Position numbers and translations under genes: made by a program. Below, one piece after another: positions 50,755 to 59,619 of a stretch of DNA of 64,000 nt; position 1 is the first letter of the stretch, and every line of letters begins with the position of its first letter. The stretch is taken from NCBI GenBank assembly GCA_964410625.1, contig CAYPHY010000003.1:62001-126000 (forward strand). The letters are read 5' to 3'. The notes beneath the pieces were generated by a model. It had not been told where the DNA came from and searched no databases. It saw only the letters and a program-made list of their open reading frames with translations. Origin of the DNA: CAYPHY01 sp964410625. Lineage in GTDB: Bacteria > Chloroflexota > Anaerolineae > Promineifilales > Promineifilaceae.

Positions 50755-52272
50755 CTAATCAATCTTCAAGTAATCAAACTTCACCCGCGCATCATCATTT
50801 TCACGAGTGATCAACAGCAGGCCAAAGTAGCGATTGTTGAGCAGTTCCGTGTCGCGGGCTTCGGCGATGAACTTGTCGTCAAAGGAGATGGCAATACGGC
50901 CGTCTTCCTCCACGCGCACATCAATTTCGATCCACTCGTCTGTGCCAACGCTGCCACCTCTGGCCCAATCGATGAGAATGGGGCCAACCGGTTCATTATT
51001 AGCATCGTGCCCATCTACGCGGACGAGCTTCATCTCCTGGAAGCGTTGGCCGCCAAAGTCACGGTATTGCACGCGCAGCTCATAGTAGCGTGTGAAGCAG
51101 TTGGCGGGGTTGGCCGTGTCGCATGCCTGCCCGTTCCAGTCGCCACCGAAGACCATGCCATACATATGCCGGTCTTCTGGCTCCTTCAGCTTGGCATAGA
51201 ATTCGATGTTGTAGGGTGGGGCAATGGACTGCACCAGCGGCGAAACAAGGACGTAGGAATGCTCGCTGAAGACCTCGGCTTCAAGGAATCCCGTACGGCC
51301 GCCATCACTATCACCCCGATGCTGCAACGAGAAACTGCCGCCGTTTGTGCCACGACGGATCGCCCAGGTGTTGATGTTACTGGTGAAGTCGTCGCGGTAA
51401 TCAGCCCCGCCGGGGATTGGGGTGGCCGTTGGTGTTGGGGTTGGCGGAGGCGTTGGGCTGGGGATCGGCGTCGGTGTAAAGCCATATTCGATGATCGGCA
51501 AATACCCCTTCTCCAGAGCGTTTAGATGTAGTTCAATGTCATCTAAGAGCAGCCCGGCCTTGTTCTGATCTCCCGTATCATCACTATAGAAGCGGAAAGC
51601 CAGATAGACGGCCGGTTCCCCGGCATACTCGGTCAATGTGAAGCGGCGGCCGAGCCACGTCCCCGCTCCGCCGTTAAACTCCTCTTTCCCAGCCCAATTG
51701 CTACCATCCGTCGAGGCCAGGACGCTGAAGGTATCGCCGGGATCAGCATCGAACCAGTAGTTAAAGGAGAGTTCCGCATCTATCGCGTCGCTCATATCAA
51801 TTGGCCCGGCCATCAGCCACGATTTGACATCGGCCGGGTAGCCATCGTTGTTCGGGTTCAGCGGCCCACCATCTTCGCCGCCGCCAATCGCCCAGGCGCT
51901 GCGCTCTCCGCCGCTAATGGTGTTTTCAAAGGGGCGCGTTGCCCACTTATATTCACCATTAGTCAGGCCATCCTCATCAATCGTGATCCAAACGGTGTCA
52001 TCAAAGCCGTCTTCCCAATCCTCTTCCAAGACAACTGTCCAACCGACCTGTTCGGCGGCCGTTGGCACAGCCTCTCGTTCCAATAACTCGTTGCTGGTAA
52101 ACTGCACTGTAATCGCTTCCCCTTCAAATGCGGGAAGGTCGGGCGGGGGTGCGCCAGTCCGGTCGGCGCTGGTTCCCGGCCGCAGCCAGAAGGAAACCAT
52201 CGCCAAAAGCAGCACGGCCGCCATCACAACTGCCACGAAGACCGTCCTGCGCGGGGGAGAAAAACTGTTCAT
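50755..52272 (-). CDS. Secreted or anchored protein with two lectin/laminin-G-like domains
   Basis: 505 residues. A signal anchor TVFVAVVMAAVLLLAMVSFWL at residues ~10-32 sends it outside. Residues ~80-250 resemble a beta-jelly-roll as in immune-inhibitor-A or MAM-type modules (WEDGFDDTVW, DAELSFNYWFDADPGDTF, LAFRFYSDDTGDQNKAGLLLDDIEL). A Pro/Thr linker PTPIPSPTPPPTPTPTATPI follows, then a concanavalin-like domain (YRDDFTSNINTWAIRRG; RVKFDYLKI end). No catalytic motif. Probably binds surface glycans or is an adhesin. Confidence 0.72.
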   Translation of the reverse strand: MNSFSPPRRTVFVAVVMAAVLLLAMVSFWLRPGTSADRTGAPPPDLPAFEGEAITVQFTSNELLEREAVPTAAEQVGWTVVLEEDWEDGFDDTVWITIDEDGLTNGEYKWATRPFENTISGGERSAWAIGGGEDGGPLNPNNDGYPADVKSWLMAGPIDMSDAIDAELSFNYWFDADPGDTFSVLASTDGSNWAGKEEFNGGAGTWLGRRFTLTEYAGEPAVYLAFRFYSDDTGDQNKAGLLLDDIELHLNALEKGYLPIIEYGFTPTPIPSPTPPPTPTPTATPIPGGADYRDDFTSNINTWAIRRGTNGGSFSLQHRGDSDGGRTGFLEAEVFSEHSYVLVSPLVQSIAPPYNIEFYAKLKEPEDRHMYGMVFGGDWNGQACDTANPANCFTRYYELRVQYRDFGGQRFQEMKLVRVDGHDANNEPVGPILIDWARGGSVGTDEWIEIDVRVEEDGRIAISFDDKFIAEARDTELLNNRYFGLLLITRENDDARVKFDYLKID

Positions 52273-52350
52273 TTATTTATCGCTCCTTTCCTTCCTCCTG
52301 GCCTGGCGGCCGAGGAGACCTATTTCCAACGCGCCATTTTAATTGAATGT

Positions 52351-52420
52351 AGCGCGATTTGCCAAATCGCAGCGCGATTGACTAAATCGCAGCGCGATTG
52401 ACTAAATCGCAGCGCGATTG
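52351..52420. repeat. Tandem array with exact 20-base period (GCGCGATT...AAATCGC)
   Basis: Units begin at 52351, 52371 and 52391 with a partial one at 52411: AGCGCGATTTGCCAAATCGC, then AGCGCGATTGACTAAATCGC twice. Each unit is itself palindromic. A related single unit ends at the RT stub (39774-39804). A GCGGGTTGGCAACCCGC hairpin follows at 52439-52455. Confidence 0.85.
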
Positions 52421-52547
52421 CTGTTCGTGTAACGGCTTGCGGGTTGGCAACCCGCGCCACAACCAACTGATTTGCCAACTTGTATAATATCAACGATGAT
52501 AGCTATGTTTTAGAGAGTCACGATGCAGCATATATCGGTGATCAATT

Positions 52548-53672
52548 ATGCGACTTAATGAGCTAGTTTCCTACAATGTACATCCACAACGCGGGTTCTT
52601 ACCGGCCGAAGACCCGCTGTTGCGCCTACCTGCGGCCTACGATGCGTTGGAAGCAGTAGCGGCCGACTTGCCCGCGCTCCTCTTGGCCCATCAACTACGC
52701 CCGGCCGTTGACAACCTGCCTCCTTTTGACCTCGCTGATTTGCAAGTTGAGGGTGTGCGGAACCGGGCGATGCTCTTGTTGTCGGTATTGGGCAATGCCT
52801 ATGTGTGGTCAGAGCCGGAACCGGCGTTGCGTTTGCCCCGTTCGCTGGCCGTCCCCTGGTCGCGAGTGGCCGCTGCCGCCGGTCGGCCCCCGATCATCTC
52901 CCATTCTTCAATGGTGCTACATAACTGGCGACGGTTGAATAGCAATCGGCCGCTGACACTCGACAATCTCGCCACATTACAACTCTTCCTCGGTGGGCTG
53001 GACGAAAGTTGGTTTTATCTGGTAACGGTGGCGATTGAGGCGGAGGGTGGGGCGGCCGTGTCGGCGATGGTTAGCGCCCTGGAAGCGGCCGAGGCACAGC
53101 GACTTGACGAGGTAGCCTGCCAGCTAGAACGATTAGCAGTTGCCCTGGAGAAAATGCTAAACACCCTACGCCGAATGCCGGAGCAGTGCGATCCCCACAT
53201 TTTCTTTCACCGTATCCGGCCGTTCCTCTCCTCCTGGCCGCCGCCGGGGATGATCTATGAAGGGGTCAGCGAACAGCCGCAGTTGTTGGCCGGTGGGAGC
53301 GCGGCGCAAAGCTCGCTGTTGCAAGCGTTAGACGCCGGATTAGGTGTGCGCCACACCGGCCGCTTCCTGCGCGAGATGCGCGACTATATGCCGCCGCCAC
53401 ATCGTCGCTTTGTTGAAGCGTTGGAAAACGGCCGTTCGCTGCAAGCGGTAGTCTTAGAAAATAAAGAAAGCTATCCGACATTGGCCGCACATTATAATAC
53501 ATGCATCCAATTGCTGGATAGCTTCCGGCAAACTCATTTGGAATATAGTGTGCGCTATATCTCTCATCAGGCGGCCGATAAAGCATCGGCGATTGGAACG
53601 GGTGGGACGGACTTTGTGCCGCTACTCAGCGAAGCCCGCAAGGAAACCCGCGCCGCACAGATTGACTCGTAG
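52548..53672 (+). CDS. Indoleamine 2,3-dioxygenase family heme protein
   Basis: 374 residues, near the size of eukaryotic IDO. GGSAAQSSLLQALDAGLGV and FLREMRDYMPPPHRRFVEAL are family segments; FRQTHLEYSVRYI supplies the proximal heme ligand His330, and GTGGTDFVPLL is the conserved GTGGT loop. It would open the tryptophan indole ring with O2 to give N-formylkynurenine, for NAD synthesis or catabolism. No kynureninase or other pathway gene is adjacent. The TAG stop is supplied by a palindromic repeat beginning GTAGGGG. Confidence 0.88.
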   Translation: MRLNELVSYNVHPQRGFLPAEDPLLRLPAAYDALEAVAADLPALLLAHQLRPAVDNLPPFDLADLQVEGVRNRAMLLLSVLGNAYVWSEPEPALRLPRSLAVPWSRVAAAAGRPPIISHSSMVLHNWRRLNSNRPLTLDNLATLQLFLGGLDESWFYLVTVAIEAEGGAAVSAMVSALEAAEAQRLDEVACQLERLAVALEKMLNTLRRMPEQCDPHIFFHRIRPFLSSWPPPGMIYEGVSEQPQLLAGGSAAQSSLLQALDAGLGVRHTGRFLREMRDYMPPPHRRFVEALENGRSLQAVVLENKESYPTLAAHYNTCIQLLDSFRQTHLEYSVRYISHQAADKASAIGTGGTDFVPLLSEARKETRAAQIDS

Positions 53673-53731
53673 GGGCAGGTCTTGTGCCTGCCCTGGACAA
53701 TCACACGGGCAGGCACAAGACCTGCCCCTAC
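53669..53731. repeat. GTAGGGGC palindromic element, 25-base perfect arms
   Basis: Left arm 53669-53693 and right arm 53707-53731 are exact reverse complements around a 13-base loop. It supplies the stop of the dioxygenase gene and lies between convergent genes. Same family as 43034-43070. Confidence 0.9.
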
Positions 53732-53745
53732 AGGAAACAAACGTC

Positions 53746-54168
53746 TCAATGGGCGCGGCGGACCTGGCTCGTTGATTGTTGCGCCTGGCGCGACCGGAGC
53801 AGATAGAACAACTCGCCGAGAACAAAGAGGACTTGCACGCCAACGGCCGCCGGTAATTTCCAGGGCGAAGGCAGCACCAATCCGGCAATATAAATCTGGT
53901 GCAGGATCGATAATCCGGCCAATGTCTTGGTAATGGCGCTGATGAAGATCACCTCGCGCCGTTCACTGGGGCGGTAAGAAGCGAGCCAAACCATTGAGGA
54001 CAATCCGATCAGTGCTGAACCAAGAACCATCGCATAGACACGAACATCGGTATCAGTCCAGCCCAGAAACTCTAGTAGCGGCCAGATGTAAAATTGCAGG
54101 GCGACGCCGGCAATAAAATTAAAAATCGCATCGGCTCGCAGAACCCACTTCACTTGACTATCGTTCAT
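53746..54168 (-). CDS. Four-helix membrane protein of unknown function
   Basis: 140 residues with four membrane helices (ADAIFNFIAGVALQFYIWPLL; YAMVLGSALIGLSSMVWLAS; VIFISAITKTLAGLSILHQIY; AAVGVQVLFVLGELFYLLRS) and a short basic tail. The layout resembles small DUF4345-like proteins but I do not assign a family. Transcribed toward the dioxygenase gene. Confidence 0.6.
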   Translation of the reverse strand: MNDSQVKWVLRADAIFNFIAGVALQFYIWPLLEFLGWTDTDVRVYAMVLGSALIGLSSMVWLASYRPSERREVIFISAITKTLAGLSILHQIYIAGLVLPSPWKLPAAVGVQVLFVLGELFYLLRSRQAQQSTSQVRRAH

Positions 54169-54325
54169 GGAAAAATCTCTCCTTTCGTCTAAAATGTTGC
54201 ACTATCCACCACGCTAATCATGCGTTATTGAGGATGCGATAACTATAAGGCTTGCAATTGTTCAATAAACAGTTCAGAAATTGGTCAATCAATGTTCATT
54301 TAATGAAAAGCTTTGAGTGTTGTTG

Positions 54326-56467
54326 ATGGAGCGACGATTGCATCTTCCTTATCATGGGTTGACAACCCAAATGGTTCTCAGTTTTATGCTGTTGACGATG
54401 CTCACGGCCGTTGCCGCTGGCGTTCCGGCGGCCGTGCTGATTCGTAACCAGCTTGAACAGCAGGCGTGGGCGCAGGTGGAGCGCGGAAAACGAGCCTCGG
54501 AGGCGCTCTATAACAACTGGCAGGAAAACCTGACGAATTTGGCGACACTGACCAGCCAGCGGCCGACGCTTCGCACGCTCATTGCCCAAAACGACGCTTC
54601 CGAACTACAAACCTATTTGGGGGCATTAGAGCGCGATATTGAACTTGATCTGATTTTGGTTTGTAACGAGGCAAGCCAGCCACTGGCCCACACCGGGCCA
54701 GCGTTTGCCAATGGCCTTTGCTTTCTCCCGCAACGGATCGGCTATTACCATTTTGTGCGTGATGGCGTTTGGTTACTGGCGGCCGAACGGGTGGGCGGTG
54801 ATAGTGGTCAGGTGATCGTCGGCGTGCACCTGGATGACGAGTTTCTCGCTCAGATGCGCGATCACACCGGGCTGGAGCACACGCTGTTTGTGGCTGGCGT
54901 GCCACAATATAGCAGTTTGGGCAACGACCTGGAGAGCATTGTGGCCGGCCGAGAGCCAAAAGTTTCCACGGCCGCCGCTGTTGTCCAGCCTGTCTCGCTT
55001 ACCTATGAAGGCGAACCTTATTACGCCGGGACGCTCTCCCTGATGCTCTCGAATACCGACAGCGTAACGTATGTCGTAGATGAGGTTGCCCTGCCGGTTG
55101 GTGAGATTGTCGCCGCCCAACGCCGCCTGATTTACCTTTTAACGGCCGTTGTGGCCTTGGCCGCGCTCCTGGCTTCTCTGTTAGGGGTGTTGTTGGCCAG
55201 GCGAATCTCCTGGCCGCTGTCGCGGTTGGCACGGGCGGCCGTTGCCTTCAGCGAAGGAAATCTAAACACGCCGGTTTTGGTCCATACCCATGTGCGTGAA
55301 ATCGCCCAGGTGGGACAGGCGCTGGAGCAGGCGCGGGCGGAACTACACAACACAATTGAAGCGTTGCAGGTATCCAACGCCTGGACAGACCATTTGTTGC
55401 AGGCCATTGTGGAAGGGATTGTCACCCTCGATGACCAACAGCGGATCACCTTCTTCAGTTCAGGAGCAGAGCGTATCACGGGGTATAGCCAACAACAGGC
55501 TATCGGCCGTCATTGCGACGAAATCTTCCGCCTGGTTGACGGCGAACCCTTCAGCCGTTTTCTACCCAATGCCGGTAAGCGCCAGAAGCTAACCTTACAA
55601 CTAGAAGCGGAACGGCAGATAACCGTGGCCGTCACCAGCGCAAAGCTCAGCCCCCTGATCCCCGGTGAGAGCAGCGTGGCACTTGTCTTTCGCGATGTCA
55701 GCGAAACGGAAATCATCCACCGTTTGCTAGGGGAGTTTCTGGCTAACATCACCCACGAATTCCGCACACCGCTCTCCGCGCTGGCGGCCTCGGTCGAATT
55801 GCTGCGCGATCAGGCCCCCGACCTGAGCCAGGAGGAGTTGCAAGCGTTGTTGGGCAATCTCCATCTCGGCATTCTCGGCCTGCAAACGTTGATTGATAAC
55901 TTGTTGGAAAGTGCTAGTCTGGAGGCCGGCCGCTTCCGTGTCCATCCTCACCCGGCCGATTTGGGCGAGATCATCAGCGAAGCGACACGAACGATGCGGC
56001 CGTTGCAGGAGAAGTATGGTCACCGGCTGGTGGTTGGTTTGCCCACCGAAATTCCCCATGTCCAGGCGGATTCGCGGCGTGTTGTCCAGGTGTTGGTCAA
56101 TTTACTATCAAACGCGATTAAGTTCAGTCCCGATAGTAGTGAAATCAGCCTCACCGTTTTGGTTCATGGCGATTATCTGCGTTTGGAGGTGGCCGACCGC
56201 GGCCCTGGCGTGCCGTCGGGCTATCAAACGGATATTTTTCGGCCGTTCGTTCATCCCGGTTCGCAAAACGGCCGTTCGCTCCACGGCGCTGGCCTGGGAT
56301 TGTCAGTGGTCAAAGCCATTGTCGAAGCCCATGGTGGACAGGTAGGGATGCAAGACCGCGCCGGCGGCGGTTCCGTCTTTTGGCTAACGCTACCTGTTGC
56401 TGTGGGGGATGGGCAGTGGTTAGTGGCGAGTGGTGAGAGATTGGAGACTAAGAGACTGGGAGATTAG
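54326..56467 (+). CDS. Sensor histidine kinase (extracellular sensor, HAMP, PAS, HisKA, HATPase)
   Basis: 713 residues. An N-terminal helix (MVLSFMLLTMLTAVAAGVPAAVL), a large extracytoplasmic dCache-like domain (~40-265), a second helix (LIYLLTAVVALAALLASLLGV), HAMP, a PAS domain (HLLQAIVEGIVTLDDQQRI), then HisKA with phospho-acceptor His477 in ITHEFRTPLSAL. HATPase has LVNLLSNAIKFSP (N), DRGPGVP (G1) and GAGLGLSVVKAIVEAHGG (G2). Its partner regulator follows. It may sense envelope or phosphate signals (see regulator). The last ~15 residues are read from repeat DNA. Confidence 0.93.
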   Translation: MERRLHLPYHGLTTQMVLSFMLLTMLTAVAAGVPAAVLIRNQLEQQAWAQVERGKRASEALYNNWQENLTNLATLTSQRPTLRTLIAQNDASELQTYLGALERDIELDLILVCNEASQPLAHTGPAFANGLCFLPQRIGYYHFVRDGVWLLAAERVGGDSGQVIVGVHLDDEFLAQMRDHTGLEHTLFVAGVPQYSSLGNDLESIVAGREPKVSTAAAVVQPVSLTYEGEPYYAGTLSLMLSNTDSVTYVVDEVALPVGEIVAAQRRLIYLLTAVVALAALLASLLGVLLARRISWPLSRLARAAVAFSEGNLNTPVLVHTHVREIAQVGQALEQARAELHNTIEALQVSNAWTDHLLQAIVEGIVTLDDQQRITFFSSGAERITGYSQQQAIGRHCDEIFRLVDGEPFSRFLPNAGKRQKLTLQLEAERQITVAVTSAKLSPLIPGESSVALVFRDVSETEIIHRLLGEFLANITHEFRTPLSALAASVELLRDQAPDLSQEELQALLGNLHLGILGLQTLIDNLLESASLEAGRFRVHPHPADLGEIISEATRTMRPLQEKYGHRLVVGLPTEIPHVQADSRRVVQVLVNLLSNAIKFSPDSSEISLTVLVHGDYLRLEVADRGPGVPSGYQTDIFRPFVHPGSQNGRSLHGAGLGLSVVKAIVEAHGGQVGMQDRAGGGSVFWLTLPVAVGDGQWLVASGERLETKRLGD

Positions 56468-56548
56468 GAGACTGGGAGATTGGGGAAGTGTTCACGACCG
56501 ACTGCCGCCTGCTACTTGCCACTTGCTACCTGCCACCTGCCACCCACT
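56413..56548. repeat. Three heptamer arrays in a row (agtggtt, gagactn, tgccacc)
   Basis: CAGTGGTTAGTGGCGAGTGG at 56413-56433, then GAGATTGGAGACTAAGAGAC onward to 56485, then TGCTACT, TGCCACT, TGCTACC, TGCCACC, TGCCACC. They link the kinase and regulator genes. Confidence 0.8.
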
Positions 56549-56568
56549 AATCCAATGAGGTTAACGAT

Positions 56569-57267
56569 TTGAAGGCACTAGTTGTTGATGATGATCGCGT
56601 CATTGCTGATCTGCTGGCGTTTACGCTGCGCCGGGAGGGGTTCCAGGTTGTTCTGGCCCACGATGGCGAAACGGCCGTGCAGCGCTGGCAGGCGGAACGG
56701 CCGGAGGTGATTTTCCTCGATGTCAACTTGCCCGGCCGGGATGGTTTTTCCGTTTGCCGCCACATCCGCCAAACGGATAACCAGACGCTCATTTTCATGC
56801 TGACGGTACGCAATGAGGATGATGATGTGGTGCAGGGGTTAGAGGTTGGGGCTGATGATTACATCCAAAAGCCTTTCAGCCCGCGCCAGTTGGTTGCCCG
56901 CCTCCATGCCGTCCTGCGCCGTACAGGCAAAGCGGTTGCTCCCGCTGTTCGCCAGGTAGGTGTGTTGCGTCTCGACCCGACACGTCGCGAGGTGCAGATT
57001 GATGACGGGCCATCTATCTCGTTGACCCAACTGGAGACCCGGTTGCTTGACTATCTGATGAACAATGCCGGTCATGTTTTGACCAACGAGGCACTTATCA
57101 GCCACATTTGGTCGGCCGACGGCGGCAACCGCGAAATGCTGCGCCAACTCATCCGCCGTCTACGGAGCAAGATCGAGCCAGACCCGGCCGCTCCCACCTA
57201 TATTGAAACGATTCCCGGTTTGGGGTATGGGCTGTTTGCGGCAAAAGACAAAGGTTCGGAGACTTAG
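56569..57267 (+). CDS. OmpR/PhoB-family response regulator
   Basis: 232 residues. Receiver domain with Asp8/9/10 acidic pocket (VVDDDR), phospho-acceptor Asp51 (IFLDVNLPG), Thr in FMLTVRN and Lys in DDYIQKPFSP. C-terminal winged helix (LTQLETRLLDYLMNNAGHVLTNEALISHIW; QLIRRLRSKIEPDP; IETIPGLGYGL). TTG start with GAGG nine bases before. Partner of the kinase just upstream. The PhoB-like fold and the direct repeats after the gene point to phosphate-linked regulation. Confidence 0.93.
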   Translation: MKALVVDDDRVIADLLAFTLRREGFQVVLAHDGETAVQRWQAERPEVIFLDVNLPGRDGFSVCRHIRQTDNQTLIFMLTVRNEDDDVVQGLEVGADDYIQKPFSPRQLVARLHAVLRRTGKAVAPAVRQVGVLRLDPTRREVQIDDGPSISLTQLETRLLDYLMNNAGHVLTNEALISHIWSADGGNREMLRQLIRRLRSKIEPDPAAPTYIETIPGLGYGLFAAKDKGSET

Positions 57268-57324
57268 AGACTAAGAGACTTGACACCTTCAATCTCCTAG
57301 TCTCTCAGTCTCCCAGTCTCTTCT
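57262..57324. repeat. Heptamer array with complementary arms, word gagactn
   Basis: GAGACTTAGAGACTAAGAGA on the left; TCTCCTAGTCTCTCAGTCTC and CCAGTCTC on the right. It may end the regulator transcript, and stands before the Pho-box-like array. Confidence 0.78.
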
Positions 57325-57329
57325 CCATT

Positions 57330-57385
57330 TGTCACAGCTTTGTCACAACCTTATCACAACGTCTGTCACAACCCGGACTTATAAT
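57330..57385 (+). promoter_or_regulatory. Pho-box-like direct repeats and promoter
   Basis: TGTCACA at 57330, 57341 and (as TATCACA) 57352, and TGTCACA at 57364: spacings of 11, 11 and 12 bases, the 11-base phasing of PhoB boxes. The TATAAT at 57380-57385 leaves the repeats covering the -35 area, as in PhoB-activated promoters. It drives the USP-like and Na/Pi cotransporter genes. Confidence 0.6.
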
Positions 57386-57444
57386 GACCACTCTCTGGAG
57401 AGAATAATCTTTCCGATGGGTGATCTACTGTTTTGGGCTTGGAT

Positions 57445-58248
57445 ATGGTTATGATAAGGGTAGCAGAGTTAAAGCCTATCGCGTCAAATGGACATGGGAA
57501 GCCACGGCTTACGCCAGCAGGTGGTGATATGCAGGCGCAAGCTAACGATCTGCTTTTTGACCCCCACGCGGCCGAATCACCAACCATTGTCCCCTTACTC
57601 GTATGTGTCGAAACAAGCGATGGGCTTCAAGATAGGCTTTCCATTGAGTCCTACCTGGAATACCTGGTAGGCTTATTAGACGGTTCACCCATCCAGGTCC
57701 ATTTCGCGAGGGAAGCGGCGCAGAAGAGGTCGTTTCTGCTCTCTACGCTCTTTGCTCGTCAGATCCGTATGCCACTGCACCGAATATTGTTGGTGCTGCG
57801 CATGGACGAGACAGACGAGCTGGCGGCCGCCTGGGCCACCCGGCTCGCCCAGAAGAGTGGCGCGGCCGTTACCATCTTGCCCATTGTGCGGCCGCTTCCC
57901 TCCGCTTATTTCCCCAACAGCGACAACCCACCAGGGATCGAAGGGTTACTGTCGCCGCATACGGCGGATGGCAAGCATGTGCGCCATACGCTGGCGCAGT
58001 TGGCCTGCAACCAGGTGCGTGGAACCCTACGTCTGCGTGAGGGGGAGCCGGACTGGCAACTACGTCGGGAGATTGAGCAAAGCGCAAATCACCGGACCGG
58101 CGACGGGGCCTATGATTTGGTGATTATCGGCGCAGACCGGGACGACCAACCACAGCAGCCACAACAACCACAGCAGGGTCTGATGGGGGAGTTGTCTGGC
58201 TCCTTGTTGGGTTGGATTCAATATCCGCTTTTAATCACTCGTTCGTGA
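57445..58248 (+). CDS. Universal-stress-protein-like protein
   Basis: About 267 residues. The C-terminal 150 look like a UspA fold (HRILLVLRMDETDELAAAWATRLAQKSGAAVTIL; YDLVIIGADRDDQ; GELSGSLLGWIQYPLLITRS), which binds nucleotides in some relatives. The GxxGxS-type loop is weak (GELSGSLLG). The linker contains a Gln/Pro run (QQPQQPQQ). ATG 57445 is uncertain; several candidate starts lie close. It follows the Pho-box-like promoter. Confidence 0.65.
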   Translation: MVMIRVAELKPIASNGHGKPRLTPAGGDMQAQANDLLFDPHAAESPTIVPLLVCVETSDGLQDRLSIESYLEYLVGLLDGSPIQVHFAREAAQKRSFLLSTLFARQIRMPLHRILLVLRMDETDELAAAWATRLAQKSGAAVTILPIVRPLPSAYFPNSDNPPGIEGLLSPHTADGKHVRHTLAQLACNQVRGTLRLREGEPDWQLRREIEQSANHRTGDGAYDLVIIGADRDDQPQQPQQPQQGLMGELSGSLLGWIQYPLLITRS

Positions 58249-58360
58249 GACAGCCAAACCCAATCGTGGGTGATGGCAGTTCCCGCAAGCAATCAAACCA
58301 ATCAGGCAAATCAACGATTACGCTTATTCACCTGTAGTTACTTATCGTGAGGAAAAGGAA

Positions 58361-59509
58361 ATGATACAAGAATCGGCCGAAAGAGAGGCGATCATGACAG
58401 ATCAGCAAGAAGGTGTTTTGAAGGCCGTCCAGGCAGCAAAGCTCCCTGTCCGGTTGCGCTCCATCTGGCAGCGTATTGCCTGGCCTAAGGTGGTGCTGTT
58501 TATCGTCAGTCTATTCCTGTTTATCTTGGCGATCACGTTGATGAAGGAGGGAGCGCGGGATTTGGCTCCGCTGGTACGTGATCGCTTCGCGGTGACGAAT
58601 GCCGCCAACAGCTTGGGCTTTGGCTGGTTGTTTGCCTATATGATCATGAGTGGCTCGCCCGTCGCGGCCGCCGCGTTAGCTTTCTTTGACGCCGGTGTGG
58701 TCAGTCAGCTGGGCGCATTCGCGATGATTACCGGCAGTCGCTTTGGCGCCAATTTCATCGTGCTGTTCATTGGCTTCATCTACATCCTGCGCGGCCGCAA
58801 CCGGGCCACCAGCCTCGACATGGGCTTGCTCTCGCTGACGGTGACCGCCACAACCTATACGGCCGCGCTCCTTTTGGGTATCTACATCCTTAACGTAGGC
58901 CTGCTCGACCATGTACAACTGCAATCGGGTGCGGTGCTAAACGGTATCACAGACCTTATCTTTGACCCGATTGCTGCGCTGTTTTTGTCTTTTCTCCCCC
59001 GCTGGGCGCTCTTCCTGGTTGGCATGGGGATTATCATGACCAGTTTTAACCTCTTCGACAAATGCCTGCCCCAGCTATCCTTGAAGGAAAGCCAGGTGGG
59101 GCGCATGGAGCGACTGGTCTACAAGCCCTGGGTGATGTTCCTGCTTGGTGCGGTGATTACGCTGATCTCGATGTCGGTGAGTGTCTCTTTAAGCATCCTG
59201 GTCCCGCTGAGTCATCGTGGTTTTGTGCGCCGCGAGAACGTCATCCCCTACATCATGGGGGCGAATATCACCACGTTTGTGGATACATTGCTGGCGGCCG
59301 TGTTGCTGAACAACCCTCCTGCCTTCACCGTTGTTCTGGTAGAGATGTTGACGGTAGCGATTGTCTCCATCATCGTCCTTGTTTTCTTCTATAAGCCCTT
59401 CACCAAAGGTATCCTCGGCTTCACCGGCTGGGTGACGGCCAGTAACCGCAACCTGGCGGTCTTCATGTTTACAATCGTTGGCCTGCCGGTACTGCTGATG
59501 TTGCTTTGA
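58361..59509 (+). CDS. Na/Pi cotransporter-family membrane protein
   Basis: 382 residues with eight or nine helices. Two inverted repeats are marked by SGSPVAAAALAFFDAGVVS, then GSRFGANFIVLF in the first half and MGANITTFVDTLLAAVLLNN in the second, as in PF02690 Na/Pi symporters. No PhoU tail domain. With a Pho-box-like promoter and a PhoB-like regulator upstream, uptake of phosphate is likely. AGGAAAAGGAA lies before the ATG. Confidence 0.8.
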   Translation: MIQESAEREAIMTDQQEGVLKAVQAAKLPVRLRSIWQRIAWPKVVLFIVSLFLFILAITLMKEGARDLAPLVRDRFAVTNAANSLGFGWLFAYMIMSGSPVAAAALAFFDAGVVSQLGAFAMITGSRFGANFIVLFIGFIYILRGRNRATSLDMGLLSLTVTATTYTAALLLGIYILNVGLLDHVQLQSGAVLNGITDLIFDPIAALFLSFLPRWALFLVGMGIIMTSFNLFDKCLPQLSLKESQVGRMERLVYKPWVMFLLGAVITLISMSVSVSLSILVPLSHRGFVRRENVIPYIMGANITTFVDTLLAAVLLNNPPAFTVVLVEMLTVAIVSIIVLVFFYKPFTKGILGFTGWVTASNRNLAVFMFTIVGLPVLLMLL

Positions 59510-59536
59510 TATAGCGTCATGCTCCCATTAATCAAA

Positions 59537-59567
59537 ACGAGCCGCTTCTCTTGAAGCGGCTCGTTTG
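59537..59567 (+). terminator. Rho-independent terminator after the Na/Pi gene
   Basis: ACGAGCCGCTTC-tctt-GAAGCGGCTCGT followed by TTGCTT; perfect 12-base arms. Confidence 0.8.
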
Positions 59568-59572
59568 CTTAT

Positions 59573-59600
59573 GTAGCGCGGGTTGCCAACCCGCACCTAC
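59573..59600. repeat. GTAGCGCGGGTTgccAACCCGC element
   Basis: Short member of the GTAGCGCGG family, between the terminator and the end of the convergent secreted-protein gene. Confidence 0.65.
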
Positions 59601-59619
59601 TCTACACTGTTAAGGTCGG

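Noticed and set aside
52351..52420. CRISPR array
   Set aside because: Repeats adjoin each other with no unique spacers and no cas genes are near.
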